Assembly: GCF_018531465.1 (NCBI RefSeq) | Contig: NZ_JAHDTF010000004.1 | Coordinates: 124,001 to 188,000 of the forward strand | DNA: 64,000 nucleotides | From: Sphaerisporangium fuscum | GTDB taxonomy: Bacteria > Actinomycetota > Actinomycetes > Streptosporangiales > Streptosporangiaceae | Direction of reading: 5' to 3' | Part shown: one piece after another, positions 28,681 through 41,368 of the stretch | Numbering within the stretch: position 1 is the stretch's first letter | Layout of the letters: each line of letters begins with the position of its first letter | Position numbers and translations under genes: made by a program | The notes under the pieces: model-generated | What the model was told of the DNA's origin: nothing | The model's database searches: none | The model's input: only the letters and a program-made list of their open reading frames with translations

Positions 28681-29159
28681 TGCGGATGAGCGAAGGCGTC
28701 GAGTGGGCGATTCACTGCTGTCTGACCCTGGCATGGCTGGGGGACGAGCGGCCGGTGCCCACCGCGAAGCTGGCGGGCGGCTACGAGTTGCCGCCCGCGT
28801 ACCTGAACAAACAGCTTCAGGCGCTGGTCAAGGCCGGCATCCTGGCCTCGGTCGCCGGGGCCAGGGGTGGCTTCCGGCTGGCTCGGCCGCTCGAGAAGAT
28901 CACGCTCATGGACGTCGTGACGGCCATCGAGGGGCCCGACGAGGCGTTCCAGTGCACCGAGATCCGGCAGCGCGGCATGGGGGCGGAGGCGCCCGAGAGG
29001 CTGTACCGCGCCCCGTGCGCCGTGTCGACCGCGATGCGCAAGGCCGAGATGGCGTACCGGCGGGCGCTCGCCGCCCAGACCCTGGCCGAGGTGCGCGAGG
29101 CGGCCGAGCGTCACGCGCCCGACCTCGGTGAGGGCGTCCGGCGGTGGTACGCCCGCTGA
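28680..29159 (+). CDS. Rrf2-family transcriptional regulator
   Basis: A 159-residue regulator with an Rrf2 winged helix (MSEGVEWAIHCCLTLAWL; TAKLAGGYELPPAYLNKQLQALVKAGIL; ARGGFRLARPLEKITLMDVV) and a C-terminal helix. It has cysteines at CC (13-14), in FQCTEI and in APCAV but no obvious three-Cys iron-sulfur spacing of IscR/NsrR. ATG 28680 lies within the promoter motif and has no ribosome-binding site, so it may be leaderless. It probably controls itself and the downstream AhpD-like gene. Confidence 0.88.
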   Translation: MRMSEGVEWAIHCCLTLAWLGDERPVPTAKLAGGYELPPAYLNKQLQALVKAGILASVAGARGGFRLARPLEKITLMDVVTAIEGPDEAFQCTEIRQRGMGAEAPERLYRAPCAVSTAMRKAEMAYRRALAAQTLAEVREAAERHAPDLGEGVRRWYAR

Positions 29160-29201
29160 TCTTCGTTTGAAGAAGGAGGGCCGGCGCGGAGGCGGGAGAA
29201 G

Positions 29202-29226
29202 AAACTGGACATTCAATATCTTGATT
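29202..29226. promoter_or_regulatory. Second Rrf2-type promoter/operator motif before the AhpD-like gene
   Basis: AAACTGGACATTCAATATCT then TGATT aligns with the motif at 28654. The purine-rich bases before both copies (GAAGAAGG...) are also similar over some 50 bases, as if one promoter had been duplicated. Confidence 0.55.
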
Positions 29227-29309
29227 CGTCGCCCGTAGATCGGACCCTTCCCGACAGGCCCACGGCGGCCACCGCCGTACCTCACATCACCACGAAACGG
29301 AGTAACGCC

Positions 29310-29777
29310 ATGCAGCCACGGATGAGCAGCTTGAGCAAGATCAGCAAGGGCGTCCAGGGCATGTACGCCGTCGAGGCATTCCTGAAGAACTGCCCGCTTC
29401 CGCAGGCCACGCTCGAACTGGTGAAGATCCGGGTCAGCCAGATCAACGGGTGCGGGTTCTGCCTGGCGATGCACAACGACGACGCCAAAAAGGCCGGCGA
29501 GACCGACGAGCGGCTCTACACGGTGGCGGCCTGGCGCGAGGCGCCGTTCTTCACCCCCGAGGAGCGGGCCGCGCTGGCGCTGGCCGAGGCCGCCACCAGG
29601 ATCGCCGACAACGGCGAAGGTGTGCCCGACGAGGTCTGGGACGAGGCCGCCGACCACTACGACGAGGAGTCCCTCGCCGCGCTCGTGCTGGCGATCGCCC
29701 AGATCAACGCCTGGAACCGCATCAACGTCACCATCCGGTCCGTGGCCGGCACTCACCGGGAGCTCCTGAAGTCCTAG
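29310..29777 (+). CDS. Carboxymuconolactone decarboxylase/AhpD-like alkylhydroperoxidase
   Basis: A 155-residue AhpD-fold protein with the active motif Cys48-x-x-Cys51 and His55 in GCGFCLAMHNDDAKKAG, preceded by LVKIRVSQINGC. Members reduce peroxides with a dihydrolipoyl partner. ATG 29310 lies 83 bases after the second Rrf2-type motif. The regulator and this gene form a common actinobacterial redox pair. A strong hairpin follows the stop. Confidence 0.88.
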   Translation: MQPRMSSLSKISKGVQGMYAVEAFLKNCPLPQATLELVKIRVSQINGCGFCLAMHNDDAKKAGETDERLYTVAAWREAPFFTPEERAALALAEAATRIADNGEGVPDEVWDEAADHYDEESLAALVLAIAQINAWNRINVTIRSVAGTHRELLKS

Positions 29778-29804
29778 AGCTCCCTCGGCCTGACGGCCAT
29801 CCGT

Positions 29805-29841
29805 CTCCCGCCGCGGACGTTCTCCTCGTCCGCGGCGGGAG
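29805..29841. terminator. Bidirectional terminator hairpin
   Basis: Fifteen-base perfect stem CTCCCGCCGCGGACG, loop TTCTCCT, and complementary arm, between the AhpD-like gene and the convergent MarR gene. The U-tract is weak, as is usual in high-GC actinobacteria. Confidence 0.8.
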
Positions 29842-29882
29842 GCCGTTTCATGTCACGCCGATGTGCCCGCTCGTGGCGAAGG

Positions 29883-30365
29883 TCATTGGTACCCGCCGAA
29901 CCAGCCCGGGACGTCGAGGCGGAAGAATTCGGCCGGGGTCAGCCGGCGGAGGTCGGATTCGAGGGCGCGCAGGCGGTCCTCGCCGATGATCTGCGCCCAG
30001 CGGGCCCGCAGGTCGTCGAAGATGCGGGCCGCCCGGACGAGGCTGTCGACGCCGCGGTCGGTGAGGCGGACGACCTTGCGGCGGGCGTCGTTCGGATCGG
30101 TGCCGCGCTCGACGTAGCCGATACGGGTGAGCGCGTCGATCGTCTTGCCCGCCGCCTGCTTGGACACGCCGAGGCGGCGGCCGAGTTCGGCCGCGGTCGT
30201 CCCCTGCGGGCCGATGGCCTGCATGACGAAGCCGTACATCGGCCGCACGTCAGGATGCCCCTGGCGGGCGAGCTCGGCGTGGAGCTCGTCGATCAGGGTG
30301 CGGAACCCGAGGAGCAGCCTCAGGGGCAGCTCGAAGCCAGGAGGGTCAGTTGACACGATGGACAA
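29883..30365 (-). CDS. MarR-family transcriptional regulator
   Basis: A 160-residue MarR protein: AAELGRRLGVSKQAAGKTIDAL is the recognition helix region and GYVERGTDPNDARRKVVRLT the wing. The start is TTG 30365 or GTG 30356; neither has a clear binding site. It is divergent from the cupin gene across a palindrome containing GACAAC/GTTGTC, so it probably represses both. Ligand unknown. Confidence 0.88.
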   Translation of the reverse strand: MSIVSTDPPGFELPLRLLLGFRTLIDELHAELARQGHPDVRPMYGFVMQAIGPQGTTAAELGRRLGVSKQAAGKTIDALTRIGYVERGTDPNDARRKVVRLTDRGVDSLVRAARIFDDLRARWAQIIGEDRLRALESDLRRLTPAEFFRLDVPGWFGGYQ

Positions 30366-30381
30366 CCAGGTTCACCATATA

Positions 30382-30396
30382 GACAACCACGTTGTC
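30382..30396. promoter_or_regulatory. MarR-type operator GACAAC-CAC-GTTGTC
   Basis: Perfect six-base arms with three-base spacer in the middle of the marR-cupin divergent promoter. A related half-site GGACAACCAGG lies at 30360-30370 over the marR start. Location suggests autoregulation. Confidence 0.6.
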
Positions 30397-30416
30397 CATT
30401 GTAGGAGATGTTCGGG

Positions 30417-30833
30417 ATGTCCGTCATTCGCCATGCCCAAAGCCGCCGTACCGAGACGCCCAACGCCGTCATGACCACCTTCGCCTCGCCCACCCAGGGA
30501 GGGGCGGGGCTGGCGATGTGGCGGGTCGACATGCGGGCCGGGCAGTCAGGGCCGGTCCACGCGTTCGACGTCGAGCAGGTGTGGACGTGCCTGTCCGGGG
30601 GCGCCACGGTGGAACTCGGCGAGGAGAGTTTCGTGATCGGGGCCGGTGACACCATCGTCATGCCCGCCGACGTGCGACGGCAGGTGCACGCGGACCAGGA
30701 GTCCGGCCTGACCGCGATCGTCGCCGCCCAGCCCGGGGGCCGGGCGTACTCCCCGGACGGCACGCTGGAGCCGGCCGGCGACGCCTGCGCGGTCCGCGAC
30801 GGAGACAGGCTCATCCCCGCCTGGACCGCCTGA
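30417..30833 (+). CDS. Small cupin-domain protein
   Basis: A 138-residue single-domain cupin: GPVHAFDVEQVWTCLSGGATVEL and DTIVMPADVRRQVHADQESG give the two cupin motifs with a reduced set of metal ligands. ATG 30417 is preferred, AGGAG being nine bases upstream; ATG 30408 directly abuts it. It lies divergent from a MarR gene. The substrate is unknown; such proteins are often oxygenase-like or binding proteins. Confidence 0.82.
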   Translation: MSVIRHAQSRRTETPNAVMTTFASPTQGGAGLAMWRVDMRAGQSGPVHAFDVEQVWTCLSGGATVELGEESFVIGAGDTIVMPADVRRQVHADQESGLTAIVAAQPGGRAYSPDGTLEPAGDACAVRDGDRLIPAWTA

Positions 30834-30839
30834 CACACC

Positions 30840-32531
30840 TCAGCGAATGGTCCACCAGGTGGGGAGCATGAGGGGGCCGTAGGACGGGAGGCCGAGTTCG
30901 GCGGCGAGGCGGGTCAGGGGGCCCCAGGCCTCCAGACGGATCCGGGTGAGTGCGGCCGCCTTGTCCTCGCTGGACTCCGGCGGGCGCAGCCGCTCCAGCG
31001 GATGCATGCGGGGATAGGTGCGGACCGAGGCGTCCCTGGGGAGGTTCGCCCTGCTGCGGGCGAGCGCCAGGGCGTCCTCCAGGCCGCCCAGCTCGTCGAC
31101 CAGCCCGCCGCCGAACGCGTCGGCGCCCGTCCACACCCGGCCCCGCGCCAGCTCGTGCGCGCGGTCGCGGTCGATGCCCCGGCCCTCGGCGACCTTGCCC
31201 ACGAAATCGTCATAGATACGGTCGAGCCAGGCGTTGACCCGGGCCCACTGCGGCTCGGAATAGGCACGGCTGGGGGAGAACATGCCGGAGTTGGCGCCGA
31301 CGTCGACCGCCTCGGAGGTGACGCCGATGCGGCCGAGGAGCTCGCCGATCGACGGCTTGCCGCCGAACACCCCGATCGAGCCGGTGAGAGTGCCCGGCTG
31401 GGCGACGATCACGTCCGCGGCCATCGACACGAAGTAGCCGCCGGACGCGGCCAGGTCGCCCATCGAGACGATCACCGGCTTGCCGGCCCGGCGGGCGAGG
31501 ACGACCTCACGCCAGATGGCGTCGGAGGCGACGTACGACCCGCCGGGACTGTCGACGCGGAACACGATCGCCTTGACGTTGTCGTCGCGGCGGGCGGCCC
31601 GGAAGGCGGCGCAGATCGTGTCGGACCCCATGGCGCCCCCGCCGCCGAGCGGGCTACGGCCGCTGCGGCCCAGTCGGATCATGCCGTTGCCGTGGATCAG
31701 TGCCACGACCCGCTCGCCCGGGTGCGGGATCTTCTTGGTGATGGCGCCCCTGGCGTACCGCGAGACGTACAGCAGGAGGTCGCCCTCCTGGCGGATCTCG
31801 TCGTACACCTCGTCGCGGTAGGCGAGCCGGTCGACCAGCCCCGCCTCCACGGCCTCGGCGCCGATGAACGGGCCCTTGTCGATCAGCTCGCGCACCCGCT
31901 CCGGCGGCAGGCCACGCCCCTCGGCGATGCCGGCCACGATCTGCTCGATGACGGACTCGGCGATGCGGGCCGCCGACTCGCGGTGCGCCTCCGTCATGTG
32001 GTCCTGGGTGTACATGTTGGCCGCGGTCTTGTACTCGTGCCGCTGGCCGATCTGGTATTCGACGCCGACCTTGTCCAGCGCCTTCTTCAGGAAGCGCTGC
32101 TCCAGCGAGATGCCGGTCAGCCCGACGTCGCCGGACGGCTGGAGGTAGACCTTCTCGAAGGCGCTGGCGAGGTAGTAGGGCACGGTGCCCGCGCCGAACT
32201 CGCCGAACGTCTCGGCGTACGCCACGGTCAGCTTGCCCGCGGCCCGCAGCTGGACGACGGCCGTGCGCAGCTCCTGCACCATGGCGAGCCCGATGGGCCT
32301 GCCGCCCAGCTTGACGACCAGGCCCTTGACCCGAGGGTCCCTGCGGGCGCGGCGCAGCCCGTCGAGCACGTCGGCCAGGCGGGTCTTGCGCATGGACAGG
32401 ACGGCGCCGAGCGGATCGGCGGGCGCCCCCTCGGTGAGCCCTTCGGTGAGATCGAGCTCGAGCACCACGGGCGCGGTGCGCCGCTGCCGGAACCGGTCGA
32501 CCGTCTCCTTGATCGCCTTTGTCGCGTCCAT
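30840..32531 (-). CDS. sppA: Signal peptide peptidase SppA (67K type)
   Basis: A 563-residue S49 serine protease with tandem domains. The C-terminal half has the nucleophile Ser in VSMGDLAASGGYFVSMAADVIVAQPGTLTGSIG; the general-base Lys is expected in the N-terminal half near QRHEYKTAANMYT. No N-terminal membrane helix is evident, unlike the E. coli enzyme, so it may associate peripherally or act in the cytosol. It begins four bases after glgB ends, so the two are probably co-transcribed although functionally unrelated. Confidence 0.88.
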   Translation of the reverse strand: MDATKAIKETVDRFRQRRTAPVVLELDLTEGLTEGAPADPLGAVLSMRKTRLADVLDGLRRARRDPRVKGLVVKLGGRPIGLAMVQELRTAVVQLRAAGKLTVAYAETFGEFGAGTVPYYLASAFEKVYLQPSGDVGLTGISLEQRFLKKALDKVGVEYQIGQRHEYKTAANMYTQDHMTEAHRESAARIAESVIEQIVAGIAEGRGLPPERVRELIDKGPFIGAEAVEAGLVDRLAYRDEVYDEIRQEGDLLLYVSRYARGAITKKIPHPGERVVALIHGNGMIRLGRSGRSPLGGGGAMGSDTICAAFRAARRDDNVKAIVFRVDSPGGSYVASDAIWREVVLARRAGKPVIVSMGDLAASGGYFVSMAADVIVAQPGTLTGSIGVFGGKPSIGELLGRIGVTSEAVDVGANSGMFSPSRAYSEPQWARVNAWLDRIYDDFVGKVAEGRGIDRDRAHELARGRVWTGADAFGGGLVDELGGLEDALALARSRANLPRDASVRTYPRMHPLERLRPPESSEDKAAALTRIRLEAWGPLTRLAAELGLPSYGPLMLPTWWTIR

Positions 32532-32535
32532 AGCG

Positions 32536-35010
<2,475 letters not shown>

Positions 35011-35132
35011 CAATCACCGCTCCTCGGCACCGTCACTGCGTTCATGAGCTAACCCTGCCCCAGATCAGCGCGCCAACCCATGTTGTCGGCCCGAACCCGT
35101 CATGTCTGGGCAAATCATGCGGGCCCGGAGTC

Positions 35133-35669
35133 TTATCCCCACTTCAGGACACGGATGGCGCCGGTCGACAGGTCGGCGATGATCCTGCCGGCGTCGAGCA
35201 TGCCGCCGTCCGGGAACCAGACGAACAGCTGCAGGCACCGGTGGGTCTCGCAGCCGTGCCGCCGGAAGATCAGTGTACGGACGCGCAGGGTTGTGGGTGT
35301 GGGCTCGTGACCGTCTGCCGCGTGGGCGTACCGCTCGCGTACGGCCCGTCCCAGTGCGGGGTGGCCGAGCAGCAACGCGGCCGCCTGCCGCTCCTCCGCA
35401 GGGGAGGGGGCGCCGGGCCAGGTGGTCTCCGGAGAGGCGGCGGGAAGATCGTCGGCCCAGGCGACGGAGGAGCCGGTACGGCGGGGCGCGGGCGCCGGGG
35501 GGTCGTTGTTCGTGGCCGGACGGTCACCCGGCTGCCGGTGGTGGCGTGCGGCGCCGGGCTCGTGGGCGGGCCGGGCCACCGCGACGGCCGTCACGACGCC
35601 CGCGCACGCGACCACGACGGCCAGCCGCCGGCGCCGCGCCCATCCTCCGCTGTCACTGTGCGCACCCAT
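35133..35669 (-). CDS. Hypothetical exported or membrane-anchored protein
   Basis: A 178-residue protein with basic WARRRRLAVV then a hydrophobic stretch VACAGVVTAVAVA (about 17-32), a proline-rich linker and a C-terminal domain of about 90 residues with a cysteine pair (HGCETHRCLQLFVWFPDGG). The stretch MLDAGRIIADLSTGAIRVLKWG ends it. No family is recognised. It lies alone between glgB and mak. The codon bias is typical of real genes here. Confidence 0.65.
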   Translation of the reverse strand: MGAHSDSGGWARRRRLAVVVACAGVVTAVAVARPAHEPGAARHHRQPGDRPATNNDPPAPAPRRTGSSVAWADDLPAASPETTWPGAPSPAEERQAAALLLGHPALGRAVRERYAHAADGHEPTPTTLRVRTLIFRRHGCETHRCLQLFVWFPDGGMLDAGRIIADLSTGAIRVLKWG

Positions 35670-35753
35670 GGTGACGCGCAGCGTATCCGAAGCGCTGCGC
35701 CCGCGGAGGCGTGCCCGGCGGGCCGCCGCACGGCGGCGCCGATTTCCCTCTTG

Positions 35754-37180
35754 TCAGAGTTCCGGTTCGGTGAAGGCGGCCAGCGGGATCGGGAGCCAGG
35801 AAGGGCGGTTGCGGGACTCGTAGACGACCTCGTAGGCCGCCTTGCTGAGCTCCAGGGCGCGCAGCAGCACCGCGTCCACCCCGCGGATGCGACCCCCGCC
35901 CGCCGAGTAGCCGGCGACGAACGCCGCCCGGTTGCGCTGGGCCCATTCGGCCGCCTTCCGCTGGAGACTCCCGGCCTGCGGGTGGTCGGCCAGCAGGTGA
36001 CGGGCCGCGTAGTCGAACGACCTGAGCATCCCCGCGACGTCCCGCAGCGGCGAGTCGAGGGCGCGGCGCTCGCTGAGCGGCTGCCCCGGCTCGCCCTCGA
36101 AGTCGAGCACCACCCACTCGCCGGGCGTGCGCATGACCTGCCCCAGGTGGTAGTCGCCGTGGACGCGCTGGACGGTGACCGGAGTGCCCATGTCGGCGAG
36201 CTGGTCGAAGGCGTCGTAGGCGGACTTGGCGTGCTCGGACAGCTGCGGCACCTCGGCGATGGCCCCTTCGAGGCGGCGCCGGAAGCCCTCCACCATCCGC
36301 TTCACCTCGGTCGCCTCGATCGTGCTCGTCGGGAAGGCCGCCGCCATCTCCTTGTGGAGGTGGGCGGTGGCCACGCCGAGGCGGTGCGATTCGGCGGCGA
36401 AGTCGCCTCCGGCGTCGGCGGCGGTCATGCCCGGCAGTGAGCCGTAGAGGTCGCGGACACTGGTCAGCGCGAGGGCCCAGCCGTCGCTCGCCGTCGGCAG
36501 GAACTCCTGGGTGAAGGCGAGAGTGGTGTTCTCGCCGGCGACCTCGGTCTCGATCCATCCGTATGGCCTGGCGATATTGGGCGATCCCCTTTCGGCGAGC
36601 GCGCAGACCACCTCCAGTTCCGGGTTCAGGCCGGGGACCAGCTTGCGGAAGAGCTTGCAGATGTAGGCGTCCCCGAACACCAGGGACGTGTTCGACTGCT
36701 CCGCGCCGAGGACGAGGCTCCGCAGGGCGGTGTCGATGCGAGTGCCCGGTATGTGGCGGAAGCGGAGCGGCCCGAGCTCGGCGTCCTCCGCTATGGACGT
36801 CAGCAGGACACCGGTGACCTCGGCGTCGTGCACGGCGTCGTAGGCGAAGCCGTCCTCGGTCTCCCCGATGGCGACGTGCCGCAGCCGTTGCGGCAGCTCG
36901 GGACGGAAGCCGACCAGGAGCTGGTAGCGGTCGGTCTGGGTATCCTGGCGGACCGTTATGATCAGGTGGCTCAAAGTGACGTCGTGCTCACCTGACGGTC
37001 TCGCCGTGCCGTCCGTGGTCCCGGAGGATCCCGCCACATCGCTGTGGAAGGATTCTGCAGGACCACGAAGTGGGACGGGCGTGATGGTCTCTATGGTCAG
37101 TTCGGTGATCGCGCGGCCCTTGCCGGCGAACCACCGCTGTGAGGTGATCCAGCCGGCAAGTAGCTCTTCGAGAGTATGTC

Positions 37181-37184
<4 letters not shown>
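35754..37184 (-). CDS. mak: Maltokinase
   Basis: A 476-residue kinase of the aminoglycoside-phosphotransferase-like Mak family, phosphorylating maltose to maltose-1-phosphate, the GlgE substrate. Seen are [13 protein letters not shown] at the N-terminus, [16 protein letters not shown] (catalytic HGDYHLGQ) and [17 protein letters not shown] (metal Asp). GTG 37184 overlaps the treS stop (GTGA) and has GAGGAG just upstream, so the two proteins are made in a coupled way, matching the TreS-Mak complex of mycobacteria. Confidence 0.92.
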
Positions 37185-38893
<1,709 letters not shown>

Positions 38894-38937
38894 CTGTGGA
38901 CTCCCCGCTGTGCTTGTGCTCGCTTTTCGCCGTCGCG

Positions 38938-40959
38938 CTAGGGCTGGCTCGGCGTTCGCATTGTGAGGACGTGGGCTGGGTTGATGTGCGGATCGAGACG
39001 TACGTAGTTGGCTTCCCGCCAGTGGTAGGACTCGCCCGAGAGCTCGTCGTCCACCACGAATTCCGCGCCCCAGTCGAGGCCGAGGGCGGGCATGTCCAAC
39101 CGGACCGTCGCCTCGTGCGTGTTGTGCGGATCGAGGTTGACGACGACCAGGACCACGTCGCCTACACCATGCCGTCGTGTGGAAGGGTCGTAGGCGCCGG
39201 GCAGCCGCTTCGAGAAGCAGACCATGTCCGGGTGGTCGATGTCGTGGAACCGTAGGTTACGCAGTTCCTGGACCGCGGGGTGGGCTCTTCGGAACAAATT
39301 CAGTCTCGTGATGAAAGGCGCCAGGCTGCGGCCATCGCGTTCCGCCCCGGCCCAATCGCGAGGTCTGTACTCGTATTTCTCGCTGTTGAGATATTCCTCG
39401 CTTCCCGGGCGAACCGGGACGTTCTCGCCGAGTTCGTAGCCCGCGTACACACCCCACGACGGTGACGCCAGCGCCGCCAGCACCGCCCTGATCTTGAACG
39501 CCGGCAGGCCGCCGTTCTGCAGGTATTCGTGAAGAATGTCGGGAGTATTGACAAAAAGATTCGGTCGCAGGTAGTGCGAAGTCTCGTGGGAAAGCTCGTT
39601 CAGGTAGCCTTCGAGGTCGCTGCGGGAGTTCTTCCACGTGAAGTAGGTGTACGACTGGTCGAACCCGATCTTGGCCAGCCCGCGCAGCATCGGGGGCCGG
39701 GTGAACGCCTCCGACAGGAAGATCACGTCCGGGTCCTCGGCCTTGACCTCGGCCAGCAGCCGCTCCCAGAAGCCCACCGGCTTGGTGTGCGGGTTGTCCA
39801 CCCGGAAGATGCGCACGCCGTGCTCGACCCAGTGCCGCACGACCCGCAGAACCTCGGCGTAGATGCCCTCGGGGTCCTTGTCGAAGTTCAGCGGGTAGAT
39901 GTCCTGGTACTTCTTGGGAGGGTTCTCGGCGTAGGCGATCGAGCCGTCGGCCCTGATCGTGAACCACTCCGGGTGCTCCTTGACCCAGGGATGGTCGGGG
40001 GAGCACTGCAGGGCCAGGTCGAGCGCGACCTCCAGCCCCAGTTCACGCGCCCGCCGCACGAAGACGTCGAAGTCCTCGATCGTGCCGAGGTCGGGGTGGA
40101 CGGCGTCGTGCCCGCCCTCCTCCGAGCCGATCGCCCAGGGGGACCCCGGGTCGTACGGCTCGGGGTGCAGGGTGTTGTTGCGCCCCTTGCGGAAGGTCTG
40201 GCCGATCGGGTGGATCGGCGGCAGGTACACCACGTCGAAGCCCATGCCGGCCACGGCGGGCAGCCGCTCGGCGGCGGTGCGGAAGGTGCCGGACTTGGGG
40301 ACGGCGCCCTCCTCGACGACCGCGCCCTCCGAGCGGGGGAACAGCTCGTACCAGGAGCTGAACAGCGCCCGCCGCCGGTCGACCCGGATGCGGTGCCTCG
40401 GGCCGCGCGTCACCAGCTCGCGCAGCGGGTGGGCCTCGAGCGCCCGTGCCGTCTCCGGCAGTTGCGCCACCGCCAGCCTCGCCCGTGGGTCGAGGTCGTC
40501 GTCGCGCAGCCGCTCGGCGACGTCCTGCAACGCCGCGCGGTGGGTGCACTCCTCGCAGCCGGCCTGCCGTACGCCCTTGGCGGCGCGCTCGAACAACCGC
40601 GCGCCCTCCACGCACATCAGATCGGTGTCTATGTCACGAGGGATCTTGATCCCGGCGTCGTGCAGCCAGGTGGCGATGGGGTCGCTCCAGGCCTCGACGC
40701 GGAAGTGCCACTCGCCTTCCGTGGGCAGCGTGACCTCGACGGACCAGCGATCGGTGCCGGGCACCTGCTCCCGCATGAGCAGAAGGGGGCCGCGCGCGCC
40801 GCCTGGGCCGGTCAGCACGACCCCGGCCGCCACCGCGTCGTGTCCCTCGCGGAACACGGTGGCGCTGATCTCGAAGGTCTCGCCAGCCGCCGCCTTCGCG
40901 GGCCACTGCCCGCACTCGACAACAGGGTGGATTTCCTGTATTGGGATGCGTCCGATCAT
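38938..40959 (-). CDS. glgE: Alpha-1,4-glucan:maltose-1-phosphate maltosyltransferase
   Basis: A 673-residue GH13_3 enzyme that extends alpha-1,4-glucan with maltosyl units from maltose-1-phosphate. Diagnostic stretches are [15 protein letters not shown], the N-terminal Ig-like region, [29 protein letters not shown] (nucleophile Asp), [11 protein letters not shown] (acid Glu) and [11 protein letters not shown]. First gene of glgE-treS-mak; glgB follows downstream after the hypothetical gene. Confidence 0.95.
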   Translation of the reverse strand: MIGRIPIQEIHPVVECGQWPAKAAAGETFEISATVFREGHDAVAAGVVLTGPGGARGPLLLMREQVPGTDRWSVEVTLPTEGEWHFRVEAWSDPIATWLHDAGIKIPRDIDTDLMCVEGARLFERAAKGVRQAGCEECTHRAALQDVAERLRDDDLDPRARLAVAQLPETARALEAHPLRELVTRGPRHRIRVDRRRALFSSWYELFPRSEGAVVEEGAVPKSGTFRTAAERLPAVAGMGFDVVYLPPIHPIGQTFRKGRNNTLHPEPYDPGSPWAIGSEEGGHDAVHPDLGTIEDFDVFVRRARELGLEVALDLALQCSPDHPWVKEHPEWFTIRADGSIAYAENPPKKYQDIYPLNFDKDPEGIYAEVLRVVRHWVEHGVRIFRVDNPHTKPVGFWERLLAEVKAEDPDVIFLSEAFTRPPMLRGLAKIGFDQSYTYFTWKNSRSDLEGYLNELSHETSHYLRPNLFVNTPDILHEYLQNGGLPAFKIRAVLAALASPSWGVYAGYELGENVPVRPGSEEYLNSEKYEYRPRDWAGAERDGRSLAPFITRLNLFRRAHPAVQELRNLRFHDIDHPDMVCFSKRLPGAYDPSTRRHGVGDVVLVVVNLDPHNTHEATVRLDMPALGLDWGAEFVVDDELSGESYHWREANYVRLDPHINPAHVLTMRTPSQP

Positions 40960-41163
40960 CGTGTCTCAAGGTAGCGACGACGCACCGGGCGCCGCCGGAG
41001 ATTGTGCGGGCAAGGATGGATCTTTGCTTTCACGTCGGTTCTGGGTGGTGCCGTGGCTATGTCCGGGCATGGTCATCTTCACCCCCAGAGGTGACGTTTA
41101 ACAGTCTTGAGGCTGAAGGTGCGGTGTGCGGTTCTTCTATGCCACTGCCCCCATAGTCCCTCT

Positions 41164-41177
41164 TCAAGCCTGCTTGA
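41164..41177. promoter_or_regulatory. Palindrome TCAAGC-CT-GCTTGA
   Basis: Perfect six-base arms with a two-base spacer, about 205 bases upstream of glgE and of glgP alike. A plausible binding site for a regulator of glucan metabolism. Confidence 0.4.
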
Positions 41178-41220
41178 GAGAACTTAGGGGTAGTCGCTCG
41201 AGACTCGGTCAAGTCCACCA

Positions 41221-41237
41221 TGATCAAGTTGTGATCA
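41221..41237. promoter_or_regulatory. Double TGATCA element
   Basis: TGATCA-AGTTG-TGATCA, two self-complementary hexamers five bases apart, 132 bases upstream of glgP. Could be a dimer operator. Eleven-base centre spacing places them on the same helical face. Confidence 0.4.
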
Positions 41238-41368
41238 CAGCAGGTCGTCGGCTTTAGTGAGGTTTGAGGCGGTTCGCTAGTGGTGAGAGCGAAACGCATG
41301 AGATCAGGCAAGCGCACAAGAGTGTTTCGGTCGCGCTTCGCGGCGCTGAGTAACTAGGGTCTGGCCCC

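Larger units (their letters stand above)
40960..41368. other. 409-bp glgE-glgP divergent promoter region
   Basis: It has lower GC than its surroundings and no supported gene. It holds two palindromes, listed separately, and must carry promoters for both glucan operons. No rho-independent terminator or riboswitch fold is apparent by eye. Confidence 0.7.
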
